The notes: generated by a model from the sequence alone, not told the origin. DNA of 64,000 nt from Planomicrobium sp. YIM 101495 (GCF_009707665.1 NZ_WLZW01000001.1:1674001-1738000), one strand, 5' to 3'. Shown: positions 27,225-35,900, counted from the stretch's first letter. Program-made: numbers and translations.

Positions 27225-27743
27225 TTACGGAATAATCACCATCGAAATCGTACGATCTGTTCCATCTTTATCTTCTTTTCTATTATAGTATTTTTCCATT
27301 AACGTACTTAACTCCGACTGAAAATCTTCGAATGAGTTATCTGTTAAGTTCAATTTCACTAAGGAAAATGTCGCTTGATCTTGAGTACCTTCGCCAACTC
27401 TGTTCTCATGATAGTCTTTGTAGTTCTGAAGAATATACATAAAAAAGTAAGTTACAAATTTTATTTTATCGCTGTATGTTGCAGACTGCCAATCTTCTTC
27501 ACTGATCTTATAGGCTTGGGTATTCAGCGCATACAGCTTTTCTTCAACTTTTCCAATTCGATTTATGCCAACGACTTTCAATAAATCGTCATCAACCATT
27601 GAGTTCACATGTCTGTATAATGTTGCTTGCGATACTTCTTTCAATAGTTTATTCAGTTGCATAATCGAGTATCCTTCATCGACATCTATTAATTCCAAAG
27701 CGATTTTAAACCTGACCTGGTTTTTAAATAAATCAAATTCCAT
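27225..27743 (-). CDS. Winged-helix transcriptional regulator divergent from exporter operon
   Basis: A 172-residue protein. The first ~70 residues form an HTH (YSIMQLNKLLKEVSQATLYRHVNSMVDDDLLKVVGI) of the ArsR/PadR-like winged-helix type, with an effector or dimerisation region behind it. It is transcribed away from the PLDc_N-ATPase-permease genes, with ~210 bp between start codons. That spacer contains a strong promoter fully overlapped by an inverted repeat, so repression of the exporter operon is a reasonable inference. Base composition is AT-richer than the adjoining hut genes. Confidence 0.75.
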   Translation of the reverse strand: MEFDLFKNQVRFKIALELIDVDEGYSIMQLNKLLKEVSQATLYRHVNSMVDDDLLKVVGINRIGKVEEKLYALNTQAYKISEEDWQSATYSDKIKFVTYFFMYILQNYKDYHENRVGEGTQDQATFSLVKLNLTDNSFEDFQSELSTLMEKYYNRKEDKDGTDRTISMVIIP

Positions 27744-27904
27744 CTATTTCAATCCCCTTTTTATTCATGATAGTGAGCTGTTATATAGACTTTCTTCGGG
27801 ATTACCAACTTCTTGTCACCATTTATATCAGGATTTTCTTACAATAAAAAATGATATTACTCTTTAATGTATTTTGAGTCTGTATCTAAAATACAATAAT
27901 ATGG

Positions 27905-27943
27905 TTGACTTTTCAATTATCATTATTGATAATGATAATTGAA
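27905..27943 (+). promoter_or_regulatory. Promoter overlapped by a 32-nt inverted repeat (operator)
   Basis: TTGACT (27905-27910), a 17-nt spacer, then GATAAT (27928-27933) make a near-consensus sigma-A promoter. A perfect inverted repeat with two 15-nt arms and a TG centre spans 27912-27943, covering the spacer, the -10 box and the expected start site. GATAAT hexamers recall Fur boxes, but their order is reversed from the consensus. It is probably the operator of the divergent regulator. Confidence 0.75.
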
Positions 27944-27955
27944 GGAGTGATTCAG

Positions 27956-28207
27956 ATGAATACAGATATGTCTGCTCTACTGGAAATTGACTGGCCACAG
28001 ATTTTGCCTTTTGCCTTGCCAATTATTTTCTTCAACTTATTACTGATTGGAGTTGCACTCTATGATTGGTACAAAAGAAAAGTGCTGATTGTCTCCCCCT
28101 ATATTTGGCTGGTCATCATTCTATTGCTCCAATTGCTCGGACCGATACTGTATTTAGTGATTGGAAGGAGAATGATCCGAAATGATTACAGTCGAGAAGC
28201 TTCATAA
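27956..28207 (+). CDS. PLDc_N-domain small membrane protein, YxlE-like
   Basis: An 83-residue protein with two membrane helices (ILPFALPIIFFNLLLIGVAL, IWLVIILLLQLLGPILYLVI) and the LLGPILYLVIGRR signature. It resembles the 64-residue protein at 9904-10098. ATG at 27956 follows GAAGGAG. It is the first gene of the exporter operon; its end overlaps the ATPase start by 26 bp. It may modulate the transporter or anchor it, but no activity is known. Confidence 0.82.
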   Translation: MNTDMSALLEIDWPQILPFALPIIFFNLLLIGVALYDWYKRKVLIVSPYIWLVIILLLQLLGPILYLVIGRRMIRNDYSREAS

Positions 28208-29072
28208 GACCATCAAAAAAAGAAAAATTTTAAGCGATGTCACCTTCTCAATTGCCGAAGGCGAGTGTGTGGGCTTGTTGGGACCGAACGGAGCCGGAAA
28301 AACGACGCTCATTAAATGCATGACCGGCATTCTGCAACATGAACAAGGAGCCATCACGTTCAATTCCACACCCATCGTGCAGCACAAGAAAAGCATTGGC
28401 TATTTGTCCCAGCAGACGGACTTCAAGCCGTGGATGACCTGTGAAGAATCGCTCTTTTTCTTCGGAAAATTGTCGGGCTTGGATAAGGAGTTTTTACAGG
28501 GGAATATTTCAGCGGTTTTAAAAGAAGTCGGGCTCAAGGATAAGGGAAATTACAAAGTGGAACAATTATCCGGCGGCATGAAGCAGCGGCTAGGGATCGC
28601 CCAGGCCATTTTGCACCAGCCGCTGCTGCTGATTTTGGATGAACCGGTTTCTGCGTTGGATCCGATCGGCCGGAATGAAGTAAAAAAATTGATTGCTCGC
28701 TTAAAGAAGCGGACGACTATCATCATTTCGACCCATATATTGGATGACGCCAGCGAATTTTGCGACCGGTTTATCATCATTAAAAATGGAAGGATTGTCG
28801 GAAACATAAATGACGATTTTCAGAAAACAGAGCGTAAACAAATCCTTGTGAAGATGGGGAATGTCCCAAAAACAAGTGAAGCTTTGAAAAGCTCTGAGGT
28901 TGAAGGCGTTGAATGCCTATCACCGAACACCTTTCTTTTAACAGGAGCTAAAGAATTGCATTTAAATAAAGTCGTAAACGACTTCGCTGCAAAAGAAATG
29001 GATATTACGTCCATTGAGTTTTATGAAAGAGGGATAGAAGAAATTTTCCTGGAGATGGTGTCGGACACATGA
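28182..29072 (+). CDS. ABC transporter ATPase, YxlF-like
   Basis: A 296-residue nucleotide-binding subunit. Walker A is GPNGAGKTT, signature LSGGMKQRLGIAQAI, Walker B LLILDEPVSALDP, H-loop STHIL. After the core there is a ~70-residue C-terminal extension like that of YxlF and of the 9026-9907 protein. It is translationally coupled to the permease at 29069 (4-bp overlap). Substrate unknown; drug or peptide export is the usual role of this branch. Confidence 0.92.
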   Translation: MITVEKLHKTIKKRKILSDVTFSIAEGECVGLLGPNGAGKTTLIKCMTGILQHEQGAITFNSTPIVQHKKSIGYLSQQTDFKPWMTCEESLFFFGKLSGLDKEFLQGNISAVLKEVGLKDKGNYKVEQLSGGMKQRLGIAQAILHQPLLLILDEPVSALDPIGRNEVKKLIARLKKRTTIIISTHILDDASEFCDRFIIIKNGRIVGNINDDFQKTERKQILVKMGNVPKTSEALKSSEVEGVECLSPNTFLLTGAKELHLNKVVNDFAAKEMDITSIEFYERGIEEIFLEMVSDT

Positions 29073-29836
29073 CAAACTTTTATACATTAACGCGCACTGA
29101 ACTAGTAGAAGCCGCAAAAGAATTTAAGTTCATCTGGTTAACGCTGTTTTTCGTGATTTTGGGCCTTACTCAACCGCTGATCACTAAATACATGGACGTT
29201 ATACTTGAAAATGTTGGCGGCGCAGATGGCATCACCATCGATCCGAACCGGCCGGTACCAAGTTCTGCTGAAGTTCTACTGTCCACCATTTCCGGCCAAT
29301 TCAATCAAATCGGACTCATCATCCTGATTATTAGCTTAATGGGGCTGATTGCAGCCGACCGCAATAGCGGTATGCAAGATTTCATATTGACCCGCCCTGT
29401 TTCACTGCGCTCCTACCTAGTGTCAAAGCTGGCTGGCCATTGGATAATCAGCATGTTCAGCATCTCCATAGGGGCAGTCGTTTCCTATGTTTACACCATC
29501 TTCTTATTCGGTTCTTTCTCTTTTTCAAACTTTGTGCTGTTTCTGCTGTTGTACAGTTTGTGGATCCTTTTCGTCGTGAGTCTTGCCATCTTGATCAGTA
29601 CCTTTGTGAAGAGCCCCATCCTGATCGCCGTCACAACAATCGCTGCTTCTATTTTCTTTATTCTGATCAAGGGGTTCAACCACCTCTTGTTCCAGCTATC
29701 CCCAGGCGGCATCTTAAATCTGGCGGAGAACCAGTTGCTGTCGGTCCACGACTTGAATTACTTCAGTATTGCAACTTGTTTGGCATTCATTTCACTGAAT
29801 CTCTCATGGGCCAGTAGGAATCTGAAAAAGGCATAA
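29069..29836 (+). CDS. ABC-2 transporter permease, YxlG-like
   Basis: A 255-residue protein with six predicted membrane helices and a long extracellular loop after the first. It shares the LIAADRNSGMQDFILTRPVSLRSYLVSKL pattern with AGERRSGTATLLYVRPLSYGAYYMSKW in the permease at 8244-9029. It is the partner of the ATPase just upstream. The next gene begins 19 bp downstream. Confidence 0.88.
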   Translation: MTNFYTLTRTELVEAAKEFKFIWLTLFFVILGLTQPLITKYMDVILENVGGADGITIDPNRPVPSSAEVLLSTISGQFNQIGLIILIISLMGLIAADRNSGMQDFILTRPVSLRSYLVSKLAGHWIISMFSISIGAVVSYVYTIFLFGSFSFSNFVLFLLLYSLWILFVVSLAILISTFVKSPILIAVTTIAASIFFILIKGFNHLLFQLSPGGILNLAENQLLSVHDLNYFSIATCLAFISLNLSWASRNLKKA

Positions 29837-29855
29837 TTGAAGGAGGCTGGTTCAA

Positions 29856-30569
29856 ATGTTATCGATTAACAACTTGACCAAGTTATACAAAGGATCTGAA
29901 AAAGGCATTAAGAACTTAACCTTAGATTTGGTTAAAGGCGATATTTGCGCTTTCATCGGCATGAACGGGGCAGGAAAAACGACTTCCATCAAATCCATCG
30001 TGGGCATTCATGGCTTCGATCAAGGAGATATTGAATTAGATGGCGTGAGTATAAAGAAAAACCCACAAGAATTTAAACAGATGGTCGGATATTCGCCCGA
30101 CACTCCTGTACTCTACGGAAACATGACGGGGTATTCGTACTTGGAACTCATTGGAAGCATTTATCAAATTGATAACGCGACGATAAACGAGCAATTGAAC
30201 ACTTTGCTGAAAAAGCTCAATTTCGGCAGTGCTATCCATGAGTTGATTTCTACCTATTCGCATGGCATGAAACAAAGACTGGTGCTCATTTCCATCCTTA
30301 TGCACAATCCAAAACTGATCATATTGGATGAACCCTTTGTCGGATTGGATCCGAACGCCACTTATTTTTTACAGGAAGAAATGAAGAAACGGGCAGCTGA
30401 AGGATCCATTGTGTTGTATTCGACTCATGTTTTAGAAGTAGCGGAAAAGCTCTGCAACAAAGTGGTCATGATCCACAACGGCGAAGTGGTCGTCAATGAT
30501 ACGATGATCAATCTATTGTCCGAAAGTAGCTTAAGTGAAAAATTCAGGAGCATCACAACACATGAGTAA
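29856..30569 (+). CDS. Second ABC ATPase of the island
   Basis: A 237-residue ATPase lacking the C-terminal extension of the first. It has Walker A (GMNGAGKTTSIKSIVG), a divergent signature (YSHGMKQRLVLISIL, with LSGGQ replaced by YSHGM, common in this subfamily) and Walker B (LIILDEPFVGLDP). ATG behind GAAGGAGG. It overlaps the 517-residue permease start by 8 bp, so it is probably that protein's partner rather than the first permease's. Confidence 0.9.
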   Translation: MLSINNLTKLYKGSEKGIKNLTLDLVKGDICAFIGMNGAGKTTSIKSIVGIHGFDQGDIELDGVSIKKNPQEFKQMVGYSPDTPVLYGNMTGYSYLELIGSIYQIDNATINEQLNTLLKKLNFGSAIHELISTYSHGMKQRLVLISILMHNPKLIILDEPFVGLDPNATYFLQEEMKKRAAEGSIVLYSTHVLEVAEKLCNKVVMIHNGEVVVNDTMINLLSESSLSEKFRSITTHE

Positions 30570-32115
30570 GCTCATCCAATTGCAAAAGTATAGCTTAGCA
30601 AATGATTTTCAGTTTTACAGATTGGGATCATCCACTAATCAGGACGACCTAAAGCATGCTGTTCTTACGTTGGCGGGCTATTGTGCCGCTGTTGTCATGG
30701 CCATTGGCTATATTGTCTATATCGCCTTTGATTTGTACATCCGCGAAGAATCCATGTTGTTTTTTCCGATTCTTTCGTCCATTTTGTTTTGGGTCTTGGG
30801 GTTCTGGACCATCTTAAGCGGCCTTAAAAAATTGATTTTTTCTTCAGATACTGAACTTATTTTCAGCCTACCCATGCCATTGTGGCAAGCCAAGCTATTT
30901 AATGTAATCAAACTCCTGATCCTTTATTTACTCATTGCTGCAATAGCCGTTTTTGCTGGCATCTTGTTGCATATGTTCATTCTTCCCGACTTCTGGTTCG
31001 TACTATTATCCAGTCTTCTTCTTGTTGTGATCCTCCCTTTACTAGTTATCGCAACAACATTCATCATTTCATTAGCAGTAAAAGTTCTCCTTAATTTTTT
31101 AAGAATCCATAGTAATGTGATCGAAGCTTTGCTTACATTCTTTTTATTCCTTTCACCTCTTTTATACAACACGTACAACTCTGCTTCATTAAATTACAAA
31201 GACATTTTTTCCAATAGTTCTCCACTCTACTTATTCGGCATCATTAGCAATTCTACATCAGAAGTTGGCTTCTTCAATTTAGTGTGCTTACTAGGAATAA
31301 CTCTCGCTCTTGTTCTCATAACCGGCTACGTATTTACTAAAAGATATGCTTTCTTAGTTGCAAGCTACTCTACTTCGTCAAAAAGGAAAGCTCGTGATTC
31401 TAGCACACTTTCTTCCAATAGTTTATTTAAAAATCTATTCTCAAAAGAGCTGAAACTTTATCTATCATCTATCACCTATGTCAGCAATACGGTACTAACA
31501 CCTGCGCTATTACTAATTGGCAGCCTGGCTTACTTGTTCAATATTTCCCCTCTGTTGTATGACTATACCTTGGAACTGTCAATTATCACGTTATCAAGCA
31601 AGTATATCTTCATACTATTTACTACTGTATGCATTCTTTTGACCACAACAACTTCATCAAGCCTATCTTTTGAAGGCCAAAGCATCTGGATTTTGTTGAC
31701 GTCTCCGCTCTCTTTGATGGACCTTGCAAAAGCCAAGATCGCATTAAACGTGCTGCTATTTGTGCCGGGATTAGCTTGTGCTATTTTGGTCTATACTCAA
31801 AATTTCAGTTCATCGTTATTGGATTCACTGCTCTTCATTTCTTTTACCATCACTAGTTTACTTCTTGTCAGCATTGTGGGCTTCTTTGTCAATTTGAAAT
31901 TCCCTAATTATAACTGGTCCAGTGAGATGGAAGTAATCAAGCAGGGTAAATCCACTATAATCACCGCTATTCTCAGTACATGTCTCCTCTCTATTACCGG
32001 GATTTTAATCATACTGGATTTCAGTTTCACATTTCATCTTCTTTTATTGGTCAATGTCTCCATAATTACATTCCTAATTTATAAACTAAGGGAAAGCTCG
32101 TTAATTATGGATTAA
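30562..32115 (+). CDS. Large ABC exporter permease, about 12 membrane helices
   Basis: A 517-residue, strongly hydrophobic protein with some twelve membrane helices, about twice the size of the first permease. It therefore probably supplies a full membrane domain on its own to the ATPase encoded upstream. The start is the ATG at 30562 after CAGGAG. The gene is clearly AT-richer than the hut, crt or pxp genes, suggesting transfer. No signature identifies the cargo. Similar ATPase-permease pairs often handle antimicrobial peptides, but that is only a possibility. Confidence 0.8.
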   Translation: MSKLIQLQKYSLANDFQFYRLGSSTNQDDLKHAVLTLAGYCAAVVMAIGYIVYIAFDLYIREESMLFFPILSSILFWVLGFWTILSGLKKLIFSSDTELIFSLPMPLWQAKLFNVIKLLILYLLIAAIAVFAGILLHMFILPDFWFVLLSSLLLVVILPLLVIATTFIISLAVKVLLNFLRIHSNVIEALLTFFLFLSPLLYNTYNSASLNYKDIFSNSSPLYLFGIISNSTSEVGFFNLVCLLGITLALVLITGYVFTKRYAFLVASYSTSSKRKARDSSTLSSNSLFKNLFSKELKLYLSSITYVSNTVLTPALLLIGSLAYLFNISPLLYDYTLELSIITLSSKYIFILFTTVCILLTTTTSSSLSFEGQSIWILLTSPLSLMDLAKAKIALNVLLFVPGLACAILVYTQNFSSSLLDSLLFISFTITSLLLVSIVGFFVNLKFPNYNWSSEMEVIKQGKSTIITAILSTCLLSITGILIILDFSFTFHLLLLVNVSIITFLIYKLRESSLIMD

Positions 32116-32298
32116 AGCAATGAGCTCCGCCAAGTATGAATTAAACAACATCTCTTGAACAGTTGGCACCAGAAGCTTTGGCGTCGTTTTCCTGTTAATG
32201 CAGCTCTTGGAAGATGGATTTTGAATTTGTTGTTTCTTCTTTCTTCCCATTAATCGAATGGTTACAGGCATTGGTTACACTCATTGTTGGTGTGTACT

Positions 32299-32348
32299 AA
32301 ATAGAAGGGAGACATTCAGAAATCACCAAATGTCTCCCTTCTATTTTG
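32299..32348. terminator. Bidirectional terminator at island end
   Basis: Stem AATAGAAGGGAGACATT / AATGTCTCCCTTCTATT with ~13-nt loop and flanking A/T. It serves the exporter operon and the convergent gene at 32398. The stretch 32116-32298 before it holds no clear gene, apart from a doubtful 28-codon hydrophobic frame. Confidence 0.88.
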
Positions 32349-32397
32349 CAGCTTCCGATAACCTCATGATATGTAAACTCGTATTTACTCAGAATTG

Positions 32398-32847
32398 TTA
32401 CTCTTCTACAAATTCAACAATTTCTTTTATATACTCAGCATCACTTTCATCAGTTCTATAAAAATCAATCTGATCCCAACTCTCACCTGCTCGTTTCCCA
32501 ATAATTGCACCATCATCGACAAACCATACTTTTGAATCAATTAAACCGACAGAAGCATTTGGATTATTTAACTCAATATACATATCTGGATTTTCCAAGT
32601 CTATATTTGGATTCTCAATCTCCTTGGCGTTCAAGTAAATCATGATGAAATTATCGATAGTAGTTGAATTTTCTATATCAGTAAAAACTTTTTCGTAAAT
32701 TACTTTGCTTGAATTCTCAACGTCCTCATAACCAATTTTTATTTCTTTCATAATTTCTGCCTTACTTATATTTCCTACGAAAAAACCTCCCAAAAATATA
32801 AGTCCTACAATTACCAAGCTAATAATTAATTTTACTGTTTTACTCAC
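32398..32847 (-). CDS. Membrane-anchored protein of unknown function
   Basis: A 149-residue protein with an N-terminal signal anchor (VKLIISLVIVGLIFLGGFFVG) and an Asn/Asp/Glu-rich outer domain (ENPNIDLENPDMYIELNNPN), ending acidic. GTG start behind GAGGGAGGG. I do not recognise the family. Its low GC and place beside the exporter suggest it belongs to the same imported segment. Confidence 0.65.
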   Translation of the reverse strand: MSKTVKLIISLVIVGLIFLGGFFVGNISKAEIMKEIKIGYEDVENSSKVIYEKVFTDIENSTTIDNFIMIYLNAKEIENPNIDLENPDMYIELNNPNASVGLIDSKVWFVDDGAIIGKRAGESWDQIDFYRTDESDAEYIKEIVEFVEE

Positions 32848-32987
32848 ATATATCCCTCCCTCATATTTATTATCAAAAACTTTAATCCAAAACTATTAGT
32901 TAACTTAACTATACCAATTTCATCCATTTTAAACTATATAAAAATCAAAACTTTCAGTTATTTATTCTTATTTTTCACTCTGTTAAA

Positions 32988-33111
32988 CCGTTCGTAAAAG
33001 TACACATTTACGAACGCTTCAAAAACACCAAGAAACGGCAAAAATAACGTTCGTAAACATCCCACAACACTTTACGAACGTTCGCATATTCATAGGCACC
33101 TTTCCGAACGG
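32988..33111. repeat. Five copies of TTTACGAACG in alternating orientation
   Basis: CGTTCGTAAA/TTTACGAACG units occur at 32989-32998, 33007-33016, 33048-33057 and 33071-33080, with a diverged TTTCCGAACG at 33101. The first and second, and third and fourth, pair as hairpins. The surrounding spacer 32848-33197 has no gene; it contains the promoter region of the gene at 32847, this repeat block, and the terminator at 33131. Confidence 0.8.
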
Positions 33112-33130
33112 TTTTCAGCTCTCCTGCTAC

Positions 33131-33166
33131 AAAAACAGCCCACTTCCTCCTTGGAAAGCGGGCTTT
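33131..33166 (-). terminator. Terminator after signal peptidase gene
   Basis: Minus-strand stem AGCCCGCTTTCC / GGAAGTGGGCT followed by GTTTTTG, 31 bp beyond the stop. Confidence 0.85.
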
Positions 33167-33197
33167 CAATATGTTTTTATTTTCCAGTCACTGGTTC

Positions 33198-33731
33198 TCA
33201 GCGTACAACTCCGATTTCCTTCACCGGAGACAGCCGCAGCTTCACTTCCCCGATGACATCTTTTTCGGAAATAAAGCCGATTTTGCGCGAGTCCAGGCTG
33301 TGGGCGCGGTTATCGCCAAGGACAAAATAACAGCCGGAAGGTACCGTCAATGCGGCAACGTCCGCCATCAGTCCGCGATAGCCCATCGCGTGTGCCTTGG
33401 CACGGTTCGATTGCAGATAGGGTTCTTCCACTACTTGTCCGTTCAAATAGAGTTCGTCATCCTTCACTTCCACACGGTCCCCCGGAATTCCGATGACCCG
33501 TTTGATGTAATTATCGCCGTTCGGTACTTTGAAGACGATCAAATCGAAATTCTCGATGCTGGTCAATTTGGAAATCATGACGAGATCCGCTTCTTCGAAC
33601 GTCGGCTGCATGGATTGGCCATGCACTTCCACAGGTTCTACGATGAATTCCCGCATGACAACGATCAACAATGTCGAGAGGAAGATCACCTTAAGCCAGG
33701 CAATCATGTCCGTGCTCTGATTTTCGTACAT
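33198..33731 (-). CDS. Type I signal peptidase
   Basis: A 177-residue membrane serine protease that removes signal peptides from secreted proteins. It has an N-terminal anchor (LKVIFLSTLLIVVMREFIV), catalytic Ser40 in GQSMQPT and general base Lys77 in YIKRVIG, then the GDNRAHSLDSR box E. Length and single anchor fit the SipS/SipT branch. The start is the ATG at 33731 behind GAGGAG; an extension to 33791 lacks a ribosome site. Monocistronic. Confidence 0.94.
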   Translation of the reverse strand: MYENQSTDMIAWLKVIFLSTLLIVVMREFIVEPVEVHGQSMQPTFEEADLVMISKLTSIENFDLIVFKVPNGDNYIKRVIGIPGDRVEVKDDELYLNGQVVEEPYLQSNRAKAHAMGYRGLMADVAALTVPSGCYFVLGDNRAHSLDSRKIGFISEKDVIGEVKLRLSPVKEIGVVR

Positions 33732-33859
33732 GGTTCTCCTCCTTTTCCTCTTCACTTCCTCCATTTTACTATAGAGCGGCTTCCGTTTCATCCGATGTTT
33801 TGCGAACTGTAGTTGGTCTTGCTACAATAGATGAAACAATCAAAAAAAGGAGCGATAGC

Positions 33860-34762
33860 GTGAAATCATTAGCGAAGGACCAAGCAATCTATGCATTTTC
33901 TTCCCATCATGAACCGGTGCTGTATGTGCAAGTCGGAGACACTGTCGAAATCGAGACTTACGACTGCTTCACAGACCAGATCCAGTCGGCCGAGCAGGAA
34001 GTGACAGCCATCGACTGGGATGCCATCAATCCGGCGACCGGGCCGATTTACGTGGAAGGTGTCGAAGCGGGTGATTTGCTCAAAGTGCGGATCGACAAAC
34101 TTGAAATCGGCACGCAAGGTGTCATGGTGACTGGTCCTGAACTCGGCGTCATGGGCCATCGCTTAGAGGAAATGACATCTAAAATCATTCCGATCCGTGA
34201 CGGCAAGGCTTGGTTTTCCGAGAAAATCGGGCTGCCGCTCAATCCGATGATCGGCGTCATCGGTGTCGCTCCTGAAGGGGAGCCGGTATCGTGTGGAACG
34301 CCTGGATCTCACGGCGGCAATATGGATACGAAATGGATCACAGAAGGTGCGACGCTCTACTTCCCGGTCCATATAGACGGTGCTTTGTTCGGTCTTGGCG
34401 ATTTCCATGCCGCGATGGGAGACGGCGAAGTGAGCGTGTCAGGCATTGAAGTTCCAGGGAAAGCGACGGTCACGTTCGATGTCGTCAAAGGCCACCGATC
34501 CGACTGGCCGCTTCTGGAAAATGAGCATGGCATTTACTTGCTTGTTTCTGCGCTTACATTAGATGAAGCAATCAAGATTGCGACCGAGGAAATGATCGAC
34601 TTGCTGCTGCCGCATACCGAGCTGTCGGTTTCTGATCTGACGATGCTCATGAGCGCAGTCGGGGAAACACAAATCAGTCAAGTGGTCGACCCGCTTGTCA
34701 CCGCTCGCTTCTTCGTGCCGCGGCATTTGCTTGAATCGCTCGGTGTCGTGTTATTCGACTAA
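33860..34762 (+). CDS. Acetamidase/formamidase family protein (FmdA/AmdA)
   Basis: A 300-residue metal-dependent amidohydrolase family member. VEAGDLLKVRID, GTPGSHGGNMDTKWI and GLGDFHAAMGDGEVSVSG are family hallmarks with the conserved His and Asp residues. These enzymes release ammonia from formamide or acetamide. Formamide is the hutG product, so a link to histidine degradation is possible, although the gene lies ~10 kb away. GTG start at 33860 after AAAGGAG. Confidence 0.88.
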   Translation: MKSLAKDQAIYAFSSHHEPVLYVQVGDTVEIETYDCFTDQIQSAEQEVTAIDWDAINPATGPIYVEGVEAGDLLKVRIDKLEIGTQGVMVTGPELGVMGHRLEEMTSKIIPIRDGKAWFSEKIGLPLNPMIGVIGVAPEGEPVSCGTPGSHGGNMDTKWITEGATLYFPVHIDGALFGLGDFHAAMGDGEVSVSGIEVPGKATVTFDVVKGHRSDWPLLENEHGIYLLVSALTLDEAIKIATEEMIDLLLPHTELSVSDLTMLMSAVGETQISQVVDPLVTARFFVPRHLLESLGVVLFD

Positions 34763-34865
34763 CCGAAATCCCTTTTGGTCACAATGCGTTTTCTGTCTGA
34801 ATCATCGGACTTTTGAGCCTGAGCGCATTCTGTGATACACTCAAGAAAAATGTAGGTGAAGAAGA

Positions 34866-35882
34866 ATGGTAGGAAGAAATGATCCTTGCCCATGTGGCAG
34901 TGGTAAGAAATACAAGAAATGTCACGGCAAAGCACAAACCGTTTCTGTAACGGATTTGGTCAATGACGAGCTATTCAAAGTCCGTCAATTGTTCTTCTCG
35001 GAGAACCCGGACCAGCAAGAACTGCAAGCATTCCGTACACATCAGCAGGAGTGGCAGCCACGCCTGATGCAATCCATGGCTGAGCAGGATGCACAAGCAT
35101 TCGTCATCGAAAACTACTTGTTCATGAAGCGTCCAGAGCTCTGGCAGGAATTTTTGGTGAAACAGATTGAACAAGCACAGCGTCCGACGACGAAGAACGT
35201 CTTGGAAAGCTGGAAGGATGTCACTGTTTTCCTTGGGGAATACGTAGAAGGAGATGTCGAAACGGCTCAGTTCAAAGATGTCTTCAGTGATAAGACGTAT
35301 ACGATGAACGACCAGCCTCCGACGGATATGGAAGATGGCCAAGGCCTTCTTGCCATTCTGTTGCCGGATCCACGCGCTGGCGAAAACGGCGCGTTGTTCT
35401 TGAACGGCTATTTGACAGTCGTCGGTGAATTCGGACCATTCATGGAACGTCTGAATGCTGCGATGGGCGATGTAACTGATAAAGAAGCATACTTGCACGA
35501 TCATTACTTGGAAGTTGTCGAAATGATCGTCAAGTACTCTGCAGGCACTGTGGAAGATTCGATCGAATTCGCGCCTGAGCACGAAGCGGTCATGAACGAA
35601 TTGCAGAAACATATCGAACAAGCGGATTTCGACGAAGAGACCGTCGGGAACATCACAAGCATCATGAGCAGCTACTTGACGAGCCAGCAACCATCCGTCC
35701 AGAAGCCGGAAGCACTTGTTGCAGGATACTGGCGCTTCTTGCAGGACCACGAACTGATCAACGGTCCGATGCTTTCTGCGAAAGATTTGAGTGAGAAGTT
35801 CGCAGTTTCTTCAAGCACGATTTTGAAACGCTCGAAAGAATTCGCAGCATATTTCGAAGAGCTACTTGGGAAAAACGCTTAA
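34866..35882 (+). CDS. SEC-C zinc-motif protein with C-terminal helix-turn-helix-like region
   Basis: A 338-residue protein. Residues 3-21 are a SEC-C metal site ([16 protein letters not shown] with Cys8, Cys10, Cys19, His20), like the SecA C-terminus but at the N-terminus here. The middle is an acidic, helical region of unknown fold. The last ~50 residues ([23 protein letters not shown]) look like an HTH. ATG start; no strong ribosome site beyond GTGAAGAAGA. Nucleic-acid or ribosome binding is a guess. A terminator follows. Confidence 0.8.
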   Translation: MVGRNDPCPCGSGKKYKKCHGKAQTVSVTDLVNDELFKVRQLFFSENPDQQELQAFRTHQQEWQPRLMQSMAEQDAQAFVIENYLFMKRPELWQEFLVKQIEQAQRPTTKNVLESWKDVTVFLGEYVEGDVETAQFKDVFSDKTYTMNDQPPTDMEDGQGLLAILLPDPRAGENGALFLNGYLTVVGEFGPFMERLNAAMGDVTDKEAYLHDHYLEVVEMIVKYSAGTVEDSIEFAPEHEAVMNELQKHIEQADFDEETVGNITSIMSSYLTSQQPSVQKPEALVAGYWRFLQDHELINGPMLSAKDLSEKFAVSSSTILKRSKEFAAYFEELLGKNA

Positions 35883-35900
35883 TATAAGCCGAACAAAATG

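Noticed and set aside
27912-27943. Classical Fur box
   Set aside because: The GATAAT hexamers are there but their orientation order differs from the consensus, and neighbouring genes have no iron-transport signature.
27070-33120. Prophage or IS-borne island
   Set aside because: No integrase, transposase, terminal inverted repeats or duplicated target sites could be found.
34971-35750. 259-codon open frame on the minus strand
   Set aside because: Antisense to the SEC-C gene, with composition typical of a complementary frame.
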